DNA from: Schaalia sp. HMT-172
Lineage (GTDB): Bacteria; Actinomycetota; Actinomycetes; Actinomycetales; Actinomycetaceae
Direction of reading: 5' to 3'
NCBI RefSeq assembly: GCF_030644365.1
Contig: NZ_CP130058.1
Span: 2,469,705 to 2,533,704, forward strand
Length of the DNA stretch: 64,000 bases
The position numbers and the translations under genes are program-made. The notes beneath the pieces were generated by a model. It ran no database searches, was not told the origin of the DNA, and saw nothing but the letters and a program-made list of their open reading frames with translations. Position 1 is the first letter of the stretch. Each line of letters starts with the position of its first letter. This document shows, one piece after another, positions 43,768-55,399 of the stretch.

Positions 43768-44177
43768 AACACGCGCGGGCGCTGACGAAAGTCGGCGCCC
43801 GCGCCCCGTTCACAGGATCTGTGGACAACGAGTGGATGACGCGGCGTAGGCTGTGGACAAAATGAGGCCCCCTGTGAATCACAAAAAGTTGTCACGAGCT
43901 GCGTCCACATGACCACGTGAGGAGTCCACAGCCTCGTCCCACCCTCACATCACAACAACATCAGCGACTTTCCAACGAAAAAGTGAGTTATCCACAGAAC
44001 TCACAGCCCTTATGATGGAGGGAGAGTCGAATGACAAAAAATTTTTCACAGGCCTCCGTACAACAGCGACGCCGACGCCACGCCAGCGGCGCGGATGCCA
44101 AGCCTTCCATCGCGCCCCACGTGGGCACACTTGTGGGTAAAGTAGTGTCCGATCCGTTTTGTGTTTTGGAGGCAGCT
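43768..44177. other. oriC: oriC, part 2 (dnaA-dnaN intergenic region) with DnaA boxes
   Basis: DnaA boxes: TGTGGACAA at 43820-43828 and 43852-43860, TTATCCACA at 43988-43996, relaxed GCGTCCACA (43901) and GAGTCCACA (43922). The segment ATGACAAAAAATTTTTCACA near 44031 is the most AT-rich stretch here and could be the unwinding element. An open frame continues upstream of dnaN but has no ribosome site. A dnaN -10 (TAGTGT, 44143) is possible. Confidence 0.88.
43773..43804 (+). terminator. dnaA terminator
   Basis: Stem GCGCGGGCGC / GCGCCCGCGC with a 12-nt loop, 5 bp after the dnaA stop. No T-run. Confidence 0.65.
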
Positions 44178-45314
44178 ATGAAGTTCACCGTCGCCCGCGA
44201 TGTTCTGGCCGAAGCCGTGTCGTGGACCGCCCGCGCGCTCCCCGTGCGTCCGGCCTCGCCGATCCTGGCCGGCGTGCGCATCAAGGCTGAGGGCGACGAG
44301 CTGACCCTGTCCTCCTTCGACTACGAGGTCTCCGCCAATTCGCACATCCCCGCGACCGTCGACGAGGCCGGCGAGGTCCTGGTCTCCGGACGCCTCCTGG
44401 CCGACATCTCCAAGTCGCTGCCCTCCAAGCCCGTCTCCGTCGAGCTCGACGGCCAGAAAGTGAACCTGGTCTGCGGATCCTCCCACTTCACGCTCGCCGT
44501 CATGCCCCTCGACGAGTACCCGCTGCTGCCCGCGCAGCCCACGGGCATCGGCGCGATCGACTCCTCCACGCTCTCCCAGGCCGTCTCCCAGGTGTCCATC
44601 GCCGCGTCACGCGACGACACCCTGCCCCTGCTGACCGGCGTGCGCATCGAGATCAACGGCCCGGCGATCACCCTGCTGGCCACAGACCGCTACCGCCTGG
44701 CCATGCGTGAGCTCGACTGGGAGCCCACCGACACCTCCATCGAAGAGGTCGCCCTGGTCAAGGCCCGCATCCTCCAGGACGTCGCCAAGTCCATGACCTC
44801 GGGCGCCAAGGTCGAGGTCGGCCTCTCCGGCGAATCCCAGCCCGGCGCCTCGTCCCTCATCGGCTTCACCGCCCAGGGACGCCGCACCACCTCGACCCTC
44901 ATGGACGGCGACTACCCCGCCGTGCGTCGCCTCTTCCCCGAATCAACGCCGATCCAGGCCGTCGTCGACCGCCACGCCCTGCTCGAGGCCGTCAAGCGCA
45001 TGTCTCTGGTCGCCGAGCGCAAGACCTCCGTGCGCCTGGCCTTCACCGACGGCCAGCTGGTCCTCGAGGCCGGCCAGGGCGACAACGCTCAGGCCTCCGA
45101 AGCCATCGAGGCGACCCTGCACGGCGACGACATTTCCACCGCCTTCAACCCGCAGTTCCTCATTGACGGCCTGCAGGTCCTGGACACCGACTACGTGCGC
45201 TTCGGCTTCACGCACCCCACGAAGCCGGCCGTCATCACCGGCCAGAAGAAGGCCGACGAGGGCGAGGTCACGCAGTTCCGCTACCTGCTGATGCCCATCC
45301 GCTTCGGCATCTGA
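44178..45314 (+). CDS. dnaN: DNA polymerase III sliding clamp (beta)
   Basis: 378 residues, start MKFTVARDVLAEAVSW at 44178 after TTTTGGAGGCAGCT. Three-domain clamp: SPILAGVRIKAEGDEL (domain 1), LLTGVRIEINGPAI and LATDRYRLAMRELDW (domain 2), and the C-terminal YLLMPIRF-type end which forms part of the partner-binding cleft. Holds the replicase on DNA. recF starts one base after its stop codon. Confidence 0.97.
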   Translation: MKFTVARDVLAEAVSWTARALPVRPASPILAGVRIKAEGDELTLSSFDYEVSANSHIPATVDEAGEVLVSGRLLADISKSLPSKPVSVELDGQKVNLVCGSSHFTLAVMPLDEYPLLPAQPTGIGAIDSSTLSQAVSQVSIAASRDDTLPLLTGVRIEINGPAITLLATDRYRLAMRELDWEPTDTSIEEVALVKARILQDVAKSMTSGAKVEVGLSGESQPGASSLIGFTAQGRRTTSTLMDGDYPAVRRLFPESTPIQAVVDRHALLEAVKRMSLVAERKTSVRLAFTDGQLVLEAGQGDNAQASEAIEATLHGDDISTAFNPQFLIDGLQVLDTDYVRFGFTHPTKPAVITGQKKADEGEVTQFRYLLMPIRFGI

Positions 45315-45315
45315 C

Positions 45316-46512
45316 GTGCGCGTCTCCCACCTGGCCCTCGACGACTTCCGCTCCTGGAAGCACGGGGTCGTCGAGCTGCCCGCGGGACCCACGGTCCTGG
45401 TGGGCGCGAACGGCCAGGGCAAGACGAACCTCGTCGAGGCGCTCGCCTACCTGTCTACGTTTTCATCGCACAGGGTCGGCGCGGAGGGCGCGCTCGTGCG
45501 CATCCCCCTCGACGAGGACGAGGCCGCCCCGGGCGGTGCCGTCATCCGCGCGCGGGTCGTGACCTCGGGCCGCGAGCAGGTCATCGAGCTGGAGATCGTG
45601 CGCGGCAAAGCAAACCGGGCGCGCATCAACCGCGCGCAGGTGAGGCCCCGCGAGATCCTGGGCATCGTGCGCACCGTCGTCTTCGCGCCCGAGGATCTCT
45701 CGCTCGTGCGCGGTGACCCGTCGGTGCGCCGCTCCTTCCTCGACGACTTGGCTACGCAGCTCTCCCCCATCCACGCCTCCGTGCGCTCGGATTTCGACCG
45801 CGTCGCCCGACAGCGCGCCGCGCTCATGAAGGCCGCCCAGGCCTCGCTCCGGCGCGGGCAGGCCCCCGACCTGTCGACGCTCGAGGTATGGGACCAGCAA
45901 TTCGCCGCCCTGTCGGCGCGCATCACGGCGACGCGCGCCTCCATCGCCTCGCGCCTGGAAGAGCCGGCCTCGCGCTCCTACGACGACGTCGCGGACTCCC
46001 CGCGCCACCTGCGCCTCGCCTTCGACGCCTCCGTCGACCGCGTCATCGGCACCGACCCGGGCAACCCGGCCAGCGCCGACCTCACCGACGTCGACGCACA
46101 GACGCAGCGCATGCTCGCCGCCTTGGGGAGCGTGCGCGAGAAGGAAACCGAGCGCGGCGTCAACCTCGTCGGCGCGCACCGCGACGACCTGACCCTCAGC
46201 CTCGGCGCAATGCCCGTCAAGGGCTACGCCTCCCATGGCGAATCCTGGTCGGTCGCCCTGGCCCTGCGCCTCGGCGCCTTCGAGCTGCTCAGCGACGACG
46301 GCGACACCCCGATCCTCATCCTCGACGACGTCTTCGCCGAACTCGACTCCTCGCGCCGGGCGGGCCTGGCCGCCCTGGCCTCGAAAGCCGAGCAGATCAT
46401 CGTCACCTGCGCCGTCGCCGGCGACCTGCCCGCGTCCCTCGACCACCACCCCCTGCACGTGCGACTCGACCCGCGCCGTGGCACCGTCATCGACGGACCC
46501 GACCATGAGTGA
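45316..46512 (+). CDS. recF: DNA replication and repair protein RecF
   Basis: 398-residue SMC-like ATPase, GTG start. Walker A VGANGQGKTNLVEAL (about residue 33), signature VNLVGAHRDDL (about 288) and Walker B ILILDDVFAELDS (about 334). Helps RecA loading at gaps with RecO/R. The end overlaps the DUF721 gene by 8 bp. Confidence 0.96.
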   Translation: MRVSHLALDDFRSWKHGVVELPAGPTVLVGANGQGKTNLVEALAYLSTFSSHRVGAEGALVRIPLDEDEAAPGGAVIRARVVTSGREQVIELEIVRGKANRARINRAQVRPREILGIVRTVVFAPEDLSLVRGDPSVRRSFLDDLATQLSPIHASVRSDFDRVARQRAALMKAAQASLRRGQAPDLSTLEVWDQQFAALSARITATRASIASRLEEPASRSYDDVADSPRHLRLAFDASVDRVIGTDPGNPASADLTDVDAQTQRMLAALGSVREKETERGVNLVGAHRDDLTLSLGAMPVKGYASHGESWSVALALRLGAFELLSDDGDTPILILDDVFAELDSSRRAGLAALASKAEQIIVTCAVAGDLPASLDHHPLHVRLDPRRGTVIDGPDHE

Positions 46513-47317
46513 GCGTCACGACCGCGCCGACGCGGATCCGACCGGCCCCGACGCCGAGGGCGCCCACTCCCCCACCCCAGGCGAGGAAGCCGACGCCGAC
46601 GAGTTCGTCGTCCGAGCGCTCGAACGCGCCCAGCGCGTCGCCCGCAACCACGGCTACATTCGATCCACCCTGCCCTCGTGGGGCCTCGACGAGACGCGCC
46701 CCAGACGCAGCCTCGACGGCTCCAGCGAATACGCGGCCATCGAAATCGATGGGCTCGGCCGCCTCGCCGGCGGCGACGACGACGCCCAGGCGCGCGCAGC
46801 CGCCCGAGCCGCCGCCTACGGGCGCGTGAACGGAGTGAGCGCCCCGGCCTCGTCCACGGAGGAAGACCCAGAGGGCGACCTCGCCGCGCTGCGCCAAGCC
46901 CTCGAAGGTACGGGCGCCTCGTGGAGCCGCTCCCCCGGCATGGCCGCGATGCGGCCGCGCTACCGCAGGGCCAACTCGCTGGGCGCGATCCTCGAGCGCA
47001 CCATCAGCGCCCGCGCCTGGGACACGCCCACCAAAATGGGGTCCGTCATGGCGAAATGGCGGGACATCGTGGGCCCCAGCAACGCCGACCACACGCGCAT
47101 CGAGACCTTCGAGGGACACAAGCTCGTCGTGCGCGCCGACTCAACCGCCTGGGCCAAACAGCTCCAGCTCCTGCTGCCCACCATCGAGCGTCGCATCGCC
47201 GAGGAGGTCGGCTCGGGCGTCGTCGAACAGGTCATCATCTTGGGGCCCGTCGCCCCGTCGTGGAAGAAAGGCCCCTACGTGGTGCGGGGGCGTGGCCCGC
47301 GCGCCGACTATGGATAA
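46505..47317 (+). CDS. DUF721/DciA-family protein
   Basis: 270 residues; ATG at 46505 within the recF end. The N-terminal 150 residues are acidic and low-complexity; the conserved C-terminal region has GAILERTISARAWDTPTKMG, VMAKWRDIVGPSNADHTRIE and LVVRADSTAWAKQLQLLLP, the KH-like DUF721 domain. Other DciA proteins load the replicative helicase; gene order recF-DUF721-gyrB is the usual actinobacterial one. The linker includes one reverse copy of GACGAGGCCGGGGC. Confidence 0.88.
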   Translation: MSERHDRADADPTGPDAEGAHSPTPGEEADADEFVVRALERAQRVARNHGYIRSTLPSWGLDETRPRRSLDGSSEYAAIEIDGLGRLAGGDDDAQARAAARAAAYGRVNGVSAPASSTEEDPEGDLAALRQALEGTGASWSRSPGMAAMRPRYRRANSLGAILERTISARAWDTPTKMGSVMAKWRDIVGPSNADHTRIETFEGHKLVVRADSTAWAKQLQLLLPTIERRIAEEVGSGVVEQVIILGPVAPSWKKGPYVVRGRGPRADYG

Positions 47318-47360
47318 CCGGATTCAGGCGCGTTTCGAGACGCTGACGCCCATCGCTTCC

Positions 47361-47381
47361 TCGGTCAGATTTTGTTAGTCT
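47361..47381 (+). promoter_or_regulatory. Conserved promoter-like block upstream of the first DUF5067-like gene
   Basis: TCGGTCAGATTTTG followed by TTAGTCT, 47-67 bp upstream of the start. The same block, with two changes, precedes the third paralogue (49090-49110). TAGTCT fits an actinobacterial -10 (TANNNT). Confidence 0.55.
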
Positions 47382-47427
47382 GTGGCGTGTGTCCTGCCCG
47401 TGTGCAGGGTCGCGACGAGGAGTAATA

Positions 47428-48174
47428 ATGACGAACCCCTACGGTCCTTCCGGTCCTTCGAACCACTCGAATCCGGGACGCGGCTCGGGTCAGTCGCGCC
47501 CCGTCGGCGCATCGATGCAGGGGGGAGGACCGGTTTCTGGCGGCGTGCGCGGGCGCGTCGCGCGGACCCAGAATGAGGCAGCGAGGCCTCGTTCATCTCG
47601 CCGCATCGTCGGAAGCATCATCGGTGTGCTGGTCGTCGCTCTCCTCGGAATCGGGTCCTTCGTCGTGTTCCACGAGGGAGGAATTGGGCTGGGCGGATCG
47701 AACTCTCCCACGCCGACCGCACGCGCGACCGGCAATGGAGAACAGTATTCGACGCAGTACCTCGACGGGGCGTTCACCGTCAATACGACGAGAATCGAAC
47801 AGGGGCCCGTCGATAAGGAGGGAGCGGATACCCTCCTCGTGACGTACACGCTCGTCAACAACACCGCAATCACACAGCGCGTTCGGCTCACTCTTCCCAA
47901 ATTGATACAAAAGGGAACGGAGCTGCCAAAAGCGGAGTTCGAACCGGGTCAGGAACCCGAGGGACTCACCAAATGGAACTATGACATCGCGTCAGGCGAG
48001 GCGATGACTGTCACGTATGCGTACCGGTACGCCTACCCGGGCGAGACCGTCACCTTCCGGCGGTGGAACACCATAGACGAAGACCCGAACGCGCCACTGT
48101 GGTCGTTCGCTCCTCAGGATCAACAATCGGACGAGACAGCCGATGATGAAGATTGGATTTGGCACCCGTACTGA
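47428..48174 (+). CDS. Membrane-anchored DUF5067/DUF4352-like protein, copy 1
   Basis: 248 residues, start after GACGAGGAGTAATA. A Gly/Ser/Asn-rich, basic cytoplasmic head (about 65 residues), one helix (IVGSIIGVLVVALLGIGSFV) and an extracellular beta-sandwich-like domain with FTVNTTRIEQGPVDKEGADT, LLVTYTLVNNTAITQRV and GEAMTVTYAYRYAYPGETVT. The same three motifs recur in the next two genes. The family assignment rests on the pattern of an immunoglobulin-like domain that measures 'N-N-T' strands; function unknown. Confidence 0.7.
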   Translation: MTNPYGPSGPSNHSNPGRGSGQSRPVGASMQGGGPVSGGVRGRVARTQNEAARPRSSRRIVGSIIGVLVVALLGIGSFVVFHEGGIGLGGSNSPTPTARATGNGEQYSTQYLDGAFTVNTTRIEQGPVDKEGADTLLVTYTLVNNTAITQRVRLTLPKLIQKGTELPKAEFEPGQEPEGLTKWNYDIASGEAMTVTYAYRYAYPGETVTFRRWNTIDEDPNAPLWSFAPQDQQSDETADDEDWIWHPY

Positions 48175-48207
48175 GGCGGCGAGCCTCGGGAGGATTGAGG
48201 AAACATC

Positions 48208-48900
48208 GTGAGCTACCCATATAACAACGCGGGTGGGCACCCGCGGGACGCCCGACAGGCGGTCCCCATGGGGACGTCAATGCTCGGCGCCGGCCCCCAC
48301 AACCAGGGACAGCCCGCATCCTCTCAGAGCCCCGAGGGCTCCGGCGCTCCTCAGCAGGCCACCGGTGCGTCCAGGGGCATGCAGTCCGTGATCCTGGTCG
48401 CCCTCGTTATTCCGCTCTGCATCCTCCTCGTCGCGATCGGAGGGATAGCGTTCATGCGATCCCACGGCGCATCGCTGTCAAGCGACCCGACGGCGATAAA
48501 AACGGTGACAGCAGACCATTATTCCGCGGACATCATGAATGGAAAGTTCCATATCGAGAGTACGTCGGTGACACGAGGCCCTGTCGACCAAGACGGCGCG
48601 GACACCGTGTTCGTCACCTTGACGATGACCAACAACACCGATGACGCTGAATTCATCATGTTGCACACGCCAAACTTGAAACAGAAGGGGATCGTCCTCG
48701 GTTTCGCCGCCCTTGATCCCGACGAATACCCTGACGTCATTGTGGAGATGAACGATGACATGGTCAGGCCGGGCGACACCGTGACGTTCACGCTTGGCTT
48801 GAAATACATCAACGTCGGCGAACCCGTCACTTTCATGACGGATGTCCCAGTGGGGGAGGATATCTTTGATTTTCCCCATATTGTTGTGCAGCCGTCCTGA
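48208..48900 (+). CDS. Membrane-anchored DUF5067/DUF4352-like protein, copy 2
   Basis: 230 residues; GTG start after GAGGATTGAGGAAACATC, 33 bp downstream of copy 1, so probably co-transcribed. Helix: VILVALVIPLCILLVAIGGI. The domain has FHIESTSVTRGPVDQDGADT, VFVTLTMTNNTDDAEF and GDTVTFTLGLKYINVGEPVT, matching copy 1 in order and spacing. Shorter N-terminal head. Confidence 0.7.
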   Translation: MSYPYNNAGGHPRDARQAVPMGTSMLGAGPHNQGQPASSQSPEGSGAPQQATGASRGMQSVILVALVIPLCILLVAIGGIAFMRSHGASLSSDPTAIKTVTADHYSADIMNGKFHIESTSVTRGPVDQDGADTVFVTLTMTNNTDDAEFIMLHTPNLKQKGIVLGFAALDPDEYPDVIVEMNDDMVRPGDTVTFTLGLKYINVGEPVTFMTDVPVGEDIFDFPHIVVQPS

Positions 48901-49089
48901 TTGGGGTTGGTTGGCGCTGGCGACCGCCGGGCACGCATCGTGGTAGTCAAGCCGCCGCCGTGCTCCCACGACGATCGAGGCACCCCCACGGACAACGCGA
49001 GGCCGTCACGACGGAAACGCTGACGATTGACGTGAAGACGGGCGTGAACCCCCTTGACAGGAGCAAGCACGCGAGAATCACTCCCCATT

Positions 49090-49110
49090 TCGGTCAGATT
49101 TTGCTAGGCT
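49090..49110 (+). promoter_or_regulatory. Conserved promoter-like block upstream of copy 3
   Basis: TCGGTCAGATTTTG followed by CTAGGCT, the same distance (47 bp) from the start as the block at 47361. Conservation amid diverged flanks marks it as functional. Confidence 0.55.
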
Positions 49111-49157
49111 TCCTCGTGTCATCCCGCACGGCAGTGCGATTTCTGTGAGGAGTCTCC

Positions 49158-50294
49158 ATGAGTAACCCATACGCTCCCGAGGGCCAGGATTCCTGGAACA
49201 AGGGAAATGACCAGGGCGCCTACACCGGCTCGGCTCAGCCCTACGATCCGAACGCCATGCCCTACCCCCAGGGGCAGGACAACGGGTACGTGGATCAGAC
49301 TCAGCAGTTCCAGCCTGGTTATGGTGATCAGGGTGGGTTTGCTGCGGATCAGACTCAGCAGTTCCAGCCTGGTTATGGTGATCAGGGTGGGTTTGCTGCG
49401 GATCAGACTCAGCAGTTCCAGCCTGGTTATGGTGATCAGGGTGGGTTTGCTGCGGATCAGACTCAGCAGTTCCAGCCTGGTTATGGTGATCAGGGTGGGT
49501 TTGCTGCGGATCAGACTCAGCAGTTCCAGCCCGGTTACGGTGATCAGGGCGGGTATGCAGACCAGACCCAGCAGTACGCCGCAGGCTACGCGGACCCCTA
49601 CACCCAATACGGCTCGGACACTCCATCGCCCGACGGCAAGAAGGGCTCCAAGCTCCCGATCATCGTCGCAGCAGTCGCCGGCGTCCTCGTGCTGGTCCTC
49701 ATCGTCGTCGGCGCAGTCATCTTCATCAACCGCGACAGCGAACCCGAGCCCGACCCCACGACCACCAGCGCCGCGCCGACACCGACGAGCAGCCCGACGC
49801 CAACCTCGACGAGCAGCCCGAAGCCAACGCCGACAAGCAGCCCGACCCCCTCGCCGAGCCCATCCTCGAGCGGGGCACCGACCGGCAACCCCGGCACCTA
49901 TCACGCTAACGGCAATTACAGCGTCGACTTCAAGAACGGGGTGCACCTCGAAATAACGAAGATCGAAAAGGGTCCCGTTGACGAGGACGGGTCGAACACG
50001 CTGCTGGTCACCTACTCGATGACCAACAACTCCAACGTCGAGCAGAGCAGCACCCTCCTCGATCCTGATCTCAGCCAGAAGGGGATCGACATGAGCTCCG
50101 CCTTCTTTGAGCGCGGTAAGGAACCTGCAGGCTACGACATCTGGGCAAGCATCTCCGTGACAGCCAAGCCCGGTGAGACGAAGACCTTCATGAAGGCCTA
50201 CAAGCTCCCCTACGACAACGAACAGGTCACCTTCAAGACCATCGACTTCGATGACTTCCGCGCCAAGATCCCCGACTGGACCTGGCAGCCGTGA
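49158..50294 (+). CDS. Membrane-anchored DUF5067/DUF4352-like protein, copy 3, with tandem-repeat head
   Basis: 378 residues. The cytoplasmic head is made of an 18-residue unit (DQTQQFQPGYGDQGGFAA) repeated four times exactly and twice in degenerate form. Then come a helix (LPIIVAAVAGVLVLVLIVVG), a Thr/Pro/Ser-rich wall-spanning linker and the domain shared with copies 1 and 2 (LEITKIEKGPVDEDGSNT, LLVTYSMTNNSNVEQ, KPGETKTFMKAYKLPYDNEQ). ATG after TGTGAGGAGTCTCC. A hairpin ends the transcript. The Gln/Tyr/Gly head resembles phase-separating or scaffold sequences. Confidence 0.75.
   Translation: MSNPYAPEGQDSWNKGNDQGAYTGSAQPYDPNAMPYPQGQDNGYVDQTQQFQPGYGDQGGFAADQTQQFQPGYGDQGGFAADQTQQFQPGYGDQGGFAADQTQQFQPGYGDQGGFAADQTQQFQPGYGDQGGYADQTQQYAAGYADPYTQYGSDTPSPDGKKGSKLPIIVAAVAGVLVLVLIVVGAVIFINRDSEPEPDPTTTSAAPTPTSSPTPTSTSSPKPTPTSSPTPSPSPSSSGAPTGNPGTYHANGNYSVDFKNGVHLEITKIEKGPVDEDGSNTLLVTYSMTNNSNVEQSSTLLDPDLSQKGIDMSSAFFERGKEPAGYDIWASISVTAKPGETKTFMKAYKLPYDNEQVTFKTIDFDDFRAKIPDWTWQP
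49293..49559 (+). repeat. 54-bp coding tandem repeat (VNTR candidate)
   Basis: Units start at 49293, 49347, 49401, 49455 and 49509. The first four read identically over 54 bp; the fifth is 51 bp with synonymous and coding changes. Unit length is a multiple of three, so copy-number change keeps the frame. Confidence 0.93.
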
Positions 50295-50361
50295 TCGAAC
50301 GACAACGCGCGTTGATCGTCACGAGCGGCACACACTAGCCCGTTGCGACAACACACCGTCA

Positions 50362-50390
50362 GGCCGCCCTCCCCCGCCGGGAGGGCGGCC
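50362..50390 (+). terminator. Terminator of the DUF5067-like gene group
   Basis: 12-bp perfect stem GGCCGCCCTCCC / GGGAGGGCGGCC with loop CCGCC; 68 bp after the stop. No T-run; the right arm runs into a copy of the GGCCTCGTC word. Confidence 0.7.
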
Positions 50391-50515
50391 TCGTCTCGCC
50401 CCGCGGCAGCCACGTCCGCAATGCGACTGATCACAGTCACGTTTTCGTTGCAATCTCGCAGTTTGTAAAGTAACCCTCCGGGTCTGTCAATCCCGGGTAC
50501 AAGCCCCACTTTTGG

Positions 50516-50521
50516 TAGAAT
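50516..50521 (+). promoter_or_regulatory. Possible gyrB -10 box
   Basis: TAGAAT 46 bp before the gyrB start; no clear -35 at the usual distance. Confidence 0.4.
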
Positions 50522-50566
50522 CTATAAGGTTAAACATCTATTTTCGCGCAATGCGAGGGGAGCCAC

Positions 50567-52591
<2,025 letters not shown>

Positions 52592-52665
52592 CAACACCGC
52601 GACCAGCCCAGCCCCGGCCTCGAACCTGGCGGGCCTGATCGAGCAGAAACAACGTAAGGAAAAAC

Positions 52666-55272
52666 GTGAGCGACGAGCAGACTACTGACGCGCGGCACAT
52701 CTCGGACACCGAGCGCATCCGCCAGGTCGACCTGCAAAAAGAGATGCAGCGCTCCTACCTCGACTACGCGATGAGCGTCATCGTCGGACGCGCCCTACCC
52801 GACGTGCGCGACGGCCTCAAGCCCGTCCACCGCCGCGTCCTGTACGCCATGTACGACGGCGGATACCGCCCCACCTCCTCGTTCTCCAAGTCCTCCCGCG
52901 TCGTCGGCGAGGTCATGGGTAACTACCACCCCCACGGCGATGCCGCCATCTACGACGCCCTCGCGCGCCTCGTGCAGCCCTGGTCGCTGCGCTACCCCCT
53001 CGTCGCCGGCCAGGGTAACTTCGGCACCCCCGGCAACCTGGGACCCGCCGCACCCCGTTACACCGAGTGCAAGATGGCACCCCTGGCCATGGAAATGGTC
53101 CGCGACATCGACGAAGAATGCGTCGACTTCCAGGACAACTACGACGGCCGCAACCAGGAACCCACCATCCTGCCCGCGCGCTTCCCGAACCTGCTGGCCA
53201 ACGGCTCCGAAGGCATCGCCGTCGGCATGGCGACCCGCATCCCGCCGCACAACCTGCGCGAACTGGCGCGCGGCGTCGAATGGGCCCTCGAACACCCCGA
53301 AGCCTCGCGCGAGGAACTCCTCGAAGCACTCCTCACGCTCATCCCCGGACCCGACTTCCCCACCGGCGCCACCATCCTGGGCCGCAAGGGCATCGAAGAC
53401 GCCTACCGCACCGGACGCGGCTCCATCACGCAGCGCGCCGTCGTGGGTGTTGAGGAAATCCAGGGCCGCCAGTGCCTCGTCGTCACCGAACTGCCCTACC
53501 AGGTCAACCCCGACAACCTGGCCGATAAGATCGCCCAGCTCGTGCGCGACGGCGCGATCGGCGGCATCGCCGACATCCGCGACGAAACCTCCGGCCGAAC
53601 GGGCCAGCGCCTCGTCATCGTCCTCAAGCGCGACGCCGTCGCCAAAGTCGTCCTCAACAACCTCTACAAGCGCACCAGCCTGCAGGAAAACTTCTCCGCC
53701 AACATGCTCGCGCTCGTCGACGGCGTGCCCCGCACCCTGTCCATCGACGGCTTCATCCGCCACTGGATCACCCACCAGATGGACGTCATCGTGCGCCGCA
53801 CGCGCTTCCGCCTGCGCAAGGCCCTCGAACGCCTGCACATCCTCGAAGGCTACCTGAAGGCCCTCGACGCCCTCGACGAGGTCATCGCCCTCATCCGCCG
53901 CTCCCCCACCGTCGACGAGGCACGCGCAGGCCTGATCGACCTGCTCGACGTGGACGCCATCCAGGCCGACGCCATCCTGGCCCTCCAGCTGCGCCGCCTG
54001 GCCGCCCTCGAGCGCCAGAAGATCATGGACGAGTACGCCGAGCTCAAGGCCCGCGTCGACGACCTCAACGACATCCTGGCCAAGCCCGAGCGCCAGCGCG
54101 CCATCATCTCCGCCGAACTGTCCGACATCGTCGACAAGTTCGGCGACGAGCGCCGCACCCGCATCCTCCCCTTCGACGGGGAAATGTCGATGGAAGACCT
54201 CATCCCCGAAGAGGACGTCGTCGTCACCATCACCCGCGACGGCTTCGCCAAGCGCACCCGCACCGACAACTACCGCTCGCAAAAGCGCGGCGGGAAGGGC
54301 GTGCGCGGCACCCAGCTGCGCGGCGACGACGTCGTCGAGCACTTCTTCGTCACCACCACGCACAACTGGCTGCTCTTCTTCACCAACCTCGGCCGCGTCT
54401 ACCGCGCCAAGGCCTACGAAATCCCCGAAGGCGGCCGCGACGCCAAGGGCCAGCACGTCGCCAACCTGCTGGCCTTCCAGCCCGACGAGCACATCGCGCA
54501 GGTCCTCGCGATCCGCACCTACGAGGACGCGGACTTCCTGGTCCTGGCCACCAAGCGCGGCCTGGTGAAGAAGACCCCGCTGAGCCTGTACAACTCCCCC
54601 CGCTCCGGCGGCATCATCGCCATCAACCTGCGCGAGGACGAAGACGGCAAGCCCGACGAACTCGTCTCCGCGCAGACCATCATGGCCGACGAGGACCTCA
54701 TCCTCGTCTCGCGCGACGGCCAGGCCGTGCGCTTCACCGCCACCGACGATCAGCTGCGCTCCATGGGCCGTTCCACGTCCGGCGTGCGCGGCATGAAGTT
54801 CCGCGGCGACGACGAACTCCTCAGCATGGAGGTCCCGCGCGAAAACACCGACCTGCTGATCGTCACCGACTCCGGCTACGCCAAGCGCACCCCCGTCGAG
54901 GAATATCCGACGAAGTCGCGCGGCACCCTCGGCGTGCGCGTCGGCAAACTCGTCGACGAACGCGGCGGCCTGGTCGGCGCCCTCGTCGTGCGACCCGATG
55001 AAGACGTCATGGTCATCACCGAGTCCGGCAAGCTCGTCCAGGTCAACGCCTCCGACGTGCGACCCACCGCCCGCAACACCATGGGCGTCATCTTCGCCCG
55101 ACCGGACGAGGGCGACCGCATCATCGCGATCACCCGCAACCCCGACTCGGGAGATGACGAGGCCGACGACACCGAGAACACCGAGGCTGCGGATGCCGCG
55201 GAGGGAACCGATGCCCCCGCCGACGAGGCCACGGCCTCTGAGGGCGGCGACACCGAAGTTACCGAAAACTGA
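52666..55272 (+). CDS. gyrA: DNA gyrase subunit A
   Basis: 868 residues, GTG start after GTAAGGAAAAAC. Breakage-reunion domain with the active Tyr in [14 protein letters not shown]; quinolone region [20 protein letters not shown] has Ala where E. coli has Ser83 (Asp87 equivalent kept). The C-terminal beta-pinwheel includes the GyrA-box [10 protein letters not shown]. The tail after residue 825 is acidic and low-complexity. A 17-bp terminator stem follows. Confidence 0.98.
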   Translation: MSDEQTTDARHISDTERIRQVDLQKEMQRSYLDYAMSVIVGRALPDVRDGLKPVHRRVLYAMYDGGYRPTSSFSKSSRVVGEVMGNYHPHGDAAIYDALARLVQPWSLRYPLVAGQGNFGTPGNLGPAAPRYTECKMAPLAMEMVRDIDEECVDFQDNYDGRNQEPTILPARFPNLLANGSEGIAVGMATRIPPHNLRELARGVEWALEHPEASREELLEALLTLIPGPDFPTGATILGRKGIEDAYRTGRGSITQRAVVGVEEIQGRQCLVVTELPYQVNPDNLADKIAQLVRDGAIGGIADIRDETSGRTGQRLVIVLKRDAVAKVVLNNLYKRTSLQENFSANMLALVDGVPRTLSIDGFIRHWITHQMDVIVRRTRFRLRKALERLHILEGYLKALDALDEVIALIRRSPTVDEARAGLIDLLDVDAIQADAILALQLRRLAALERQKIMDEYAELKARVDDLNDILAKPERQRAIISAELSDIVDKFGDERRTRILPFDGEMSMEDLIPEEDVVVTITRDGFAKRTRTDNYRSQKRGGKGVRGTQLRGDDVVEHFFVTTTHNWLLFFTNLGRVYRAKAYEIPEGGRDAKGQHVANLLAFQPDEHIAQVLAIRTYEDADFLVLATKRGLVKKTPLSLYNSPRSGGIIAINLREDEDGKPDELVSAQTIMADEDLILVSRDGQAVRFTATDDQLRSMGRSTSGVRGMKFRGDDELLSMEVPRENTDLLIVTDSGYAKRTPVEEYPTKSRGTLGVRVGKLVDERGGLVGALVVRPDEDVMVITESGKLVQVNASDVRPTARNTMGVIFARPDEGDRIIAITRNPDSGDDEADDTENTEAADAAEGTDAPADEATASEGGDTEVTEN

Positions 55273-55276
55273 CGTG

Positions 55277-55314
55277 TGATCACGGGACGAGGCGGGGGCC
55301 TCGTCCCGTGATCA
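55277..55314 (+). terminator. 17-bp perfect gyrA terminator stem
   Basis: Arms TGATCACGGGACGAGGC (55277-55293) and the exact complement (55298-55314) with loop GGGG. The stem again contains GACGAGGC/GGCCTCGTC. No T-run follows. Confidence 0.75.
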
Positions 55315-55399
55315 AGCTTCCAAAGCGGCGCGGAACCAGCGCCGGTGCCCGGCGATGCGGTAGCCTGGCAGGTAGGAAGTGCGACCTGGAAGGAAACAC

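Noticed and set aside
44031-44177. Upstream start of dnaN giving 49 extra residues
   Set aside because: The extension has basic, unconserved sequence over DnaA-box DNA; the start at 44178 has a good ribosome site and the standard clamp N terminus.
49293-49559. Evenly spaced repeats resembling a CRISPR array
   Set aside because: Units are contiguous with no unique spacers and are translated as part of a membrane protein.
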